Source of the DNA: Rhodoferax sp.
Lineage (GTDB): Bacteria > Pseudomonadota > Gammaproteobacteria > Burkholderiales > Burkholderiaceae_C
Assembly: GCF_023700745.1 (NCBI RefSeq)
Contig: NZ_JAMPYG010000010.1
Span: forward strand, 1-64,000
DNA: 64,000 bases
Direction: 5' to 3'
Shown here: in pieces, positions 63,516-64,000 of the stretch
Numbering within the stretch: position 1 is the first letter of the stretch
How the letters are laid out: each line of letters opens with the position of its first letter
Program-made: the position numbers and the translations under genes
Notes under the pieces: generated by a model
The model's database searches: none
The model's input: only the letters and a program-made list of their open reading frames with translations
Told to the model about the DNA's origin: nothing

Positions 63516-64000
63516 TTACCCAACCAACTGTTGCTCCAATTCATGCAGCACGCGGTAACACGGCAACACGCTGGCCACACTGCTGTTGGGCTGGCGACCC
63601 TCGCGGATGGCGGCAAAGAATTCGCGGTCTTGCAGTTCGATGCCGTTCATGCTCACCGCCACGCCTGACACGTCGATTTTTTCTTCCTTGCCGTTGAACA
63701 GGTCGTCATAACGCGCGATGTAGGTGGCCGTGTCGCCGATGTAGCGGAAAAATGTGCCCAGCGGGCCGTCGTTGTTGAAGCTCAGGCTCAGCGTGCAAAT
63801 GGCGCCATTGGCGCTTTTTAGCTGGATGCTCATGTCCATGGCAATGCCCAGGGTGGGGTGGATCGGCCCCTGGATGGCGTTGGCCTTGACCACCGGACTG
63901 CCGCATTGGTAAGCGAACAGGTCCACCGTGTGGGCGGCGTGGTGCCACAGCAAATGGTCGGTCCAGCTGCGCGGCTGGCCCAGCGCGTTCATGTTGGAGC
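63516..64000 (-). CDS. Gfo/Idh/MocA dehydrogenase, LigC/PmdC-like, N-terminal part beyond window
   Basis: Only the C-terminal part (about 161 residues) is in the window; the open frame continues past the right edge without a start. The segment NMNALGQPRSWTDHLLWHHA followed by HTVDLFAYQCG resembles 4-carboxy-2-hydroxymuconate-6-semialdehyde dehydrogenase (LigC/PmdC) of the protocatechuate 4,5-cleavage pathway. The Rossmann domain is missing here, so the call rests on this half only. Confidence 0.7.
   Translation of the reverse strand, partial: SNMNALGQPRSWTDHLLWHHAAHTVDLFAYQCGSPVVKANAIQGPIHPTLGIAMDMSIQLKSANGAICTLSLSFNNDGPLGTFFRYIGDTATYIARYDDLFNGKEEKIDVSGVAVSMNGIELQDREFFAAIREGRQPNSSVASVLPCYRVLHELEQQLVG

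Overview
The window looks like chromosome of a betaproteobacterium of the order Burkholderiales, most likely family Comamonadaceae (Rhodoferax/Polaromonas-like). The grounds are the full iscR-S-U-A-hscB-hscA-fdx order, the ppiA-ppiB-lpxH block beside cysS, the DUF349 and DUF748 proteins, and the many solute-binding-protein, CoA-transferase and RidA genes. This placement is inference from gene content; there is no rRNA in the window. Apart from one tRNA-Val there are no stable RNA genes, no complete insertion sequence and no CRISPR array.

Positions 1-19,105 are mainly housekeeping: a DNA glycosylase cut by the left edge, cysS, a TPR protein, two cyclophilins, lpxH, a large DUF349 protein, a large lipoprotein facing a LuxR-type two-component pair, an AsmA-like DUF748 protein, a lytic transglycosylase, then glyA-nrdR. 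glyA is preceded by a leader that I read as a ZTP (pfl-type) riboswitch.

Positions 19,118-25,261 hold an AlgZ/LytS-type sensor kinase divergent from a minor-pilin operon (pilE-like, fimT, pilW, pilX and a very long pilV). The gap between them carries two direct repeats 21 bp apart that fit a LytTR/AlgR binding site. A terminator, tRNA-Val(CAC) and dnaQ follow, then the complete isc operon (26,346-31,785) with an IscR-type promoter and a pair of palindromic repeats between hscA and fdx. uvrB, dusC and a few small genes come next.

Positions 36,291-47,994 are metabolic: a 3-hydroxybutyryl-CoA dehydrogenase, a TPP-dependent decarboxylase convergent with a tryptophanase-like lyase, and a minus-strand cluster controlled by a divergent LysR protein. 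That cluster has a ketopantoate-reductase-like protein, a VOC protein, a MaoC hydratase, a CaiB CoA-transferase, AroE, a TRAP binding protein, AroQ and an HMG-CoA-lyase-like enzyme. Gene debris follows at about 48,090-48,330.

Positions 48,473-63,424 form an apparent scavenging island for D-amino acids, N-acyl amino acids or peptides. A plus-strand operon (polar amino acid ABC transporter, RidA, IclR regulator, GNAT) converges on a minus-strand operon (peptide ABC transporter, D-serine-deaminase-like enzyme, RpiR regulator, N-acyl-D-amino-acid deacylase). A second ridA is divergent from the peptide operon, and the shared intergenic region holds two identical-pattern palindromes 84 bp apart. 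The window ends inside a Gfo/Idh/MocA dehydrogenase resembling LigC/PmdC of protocatechuate 4,5-cleavage.
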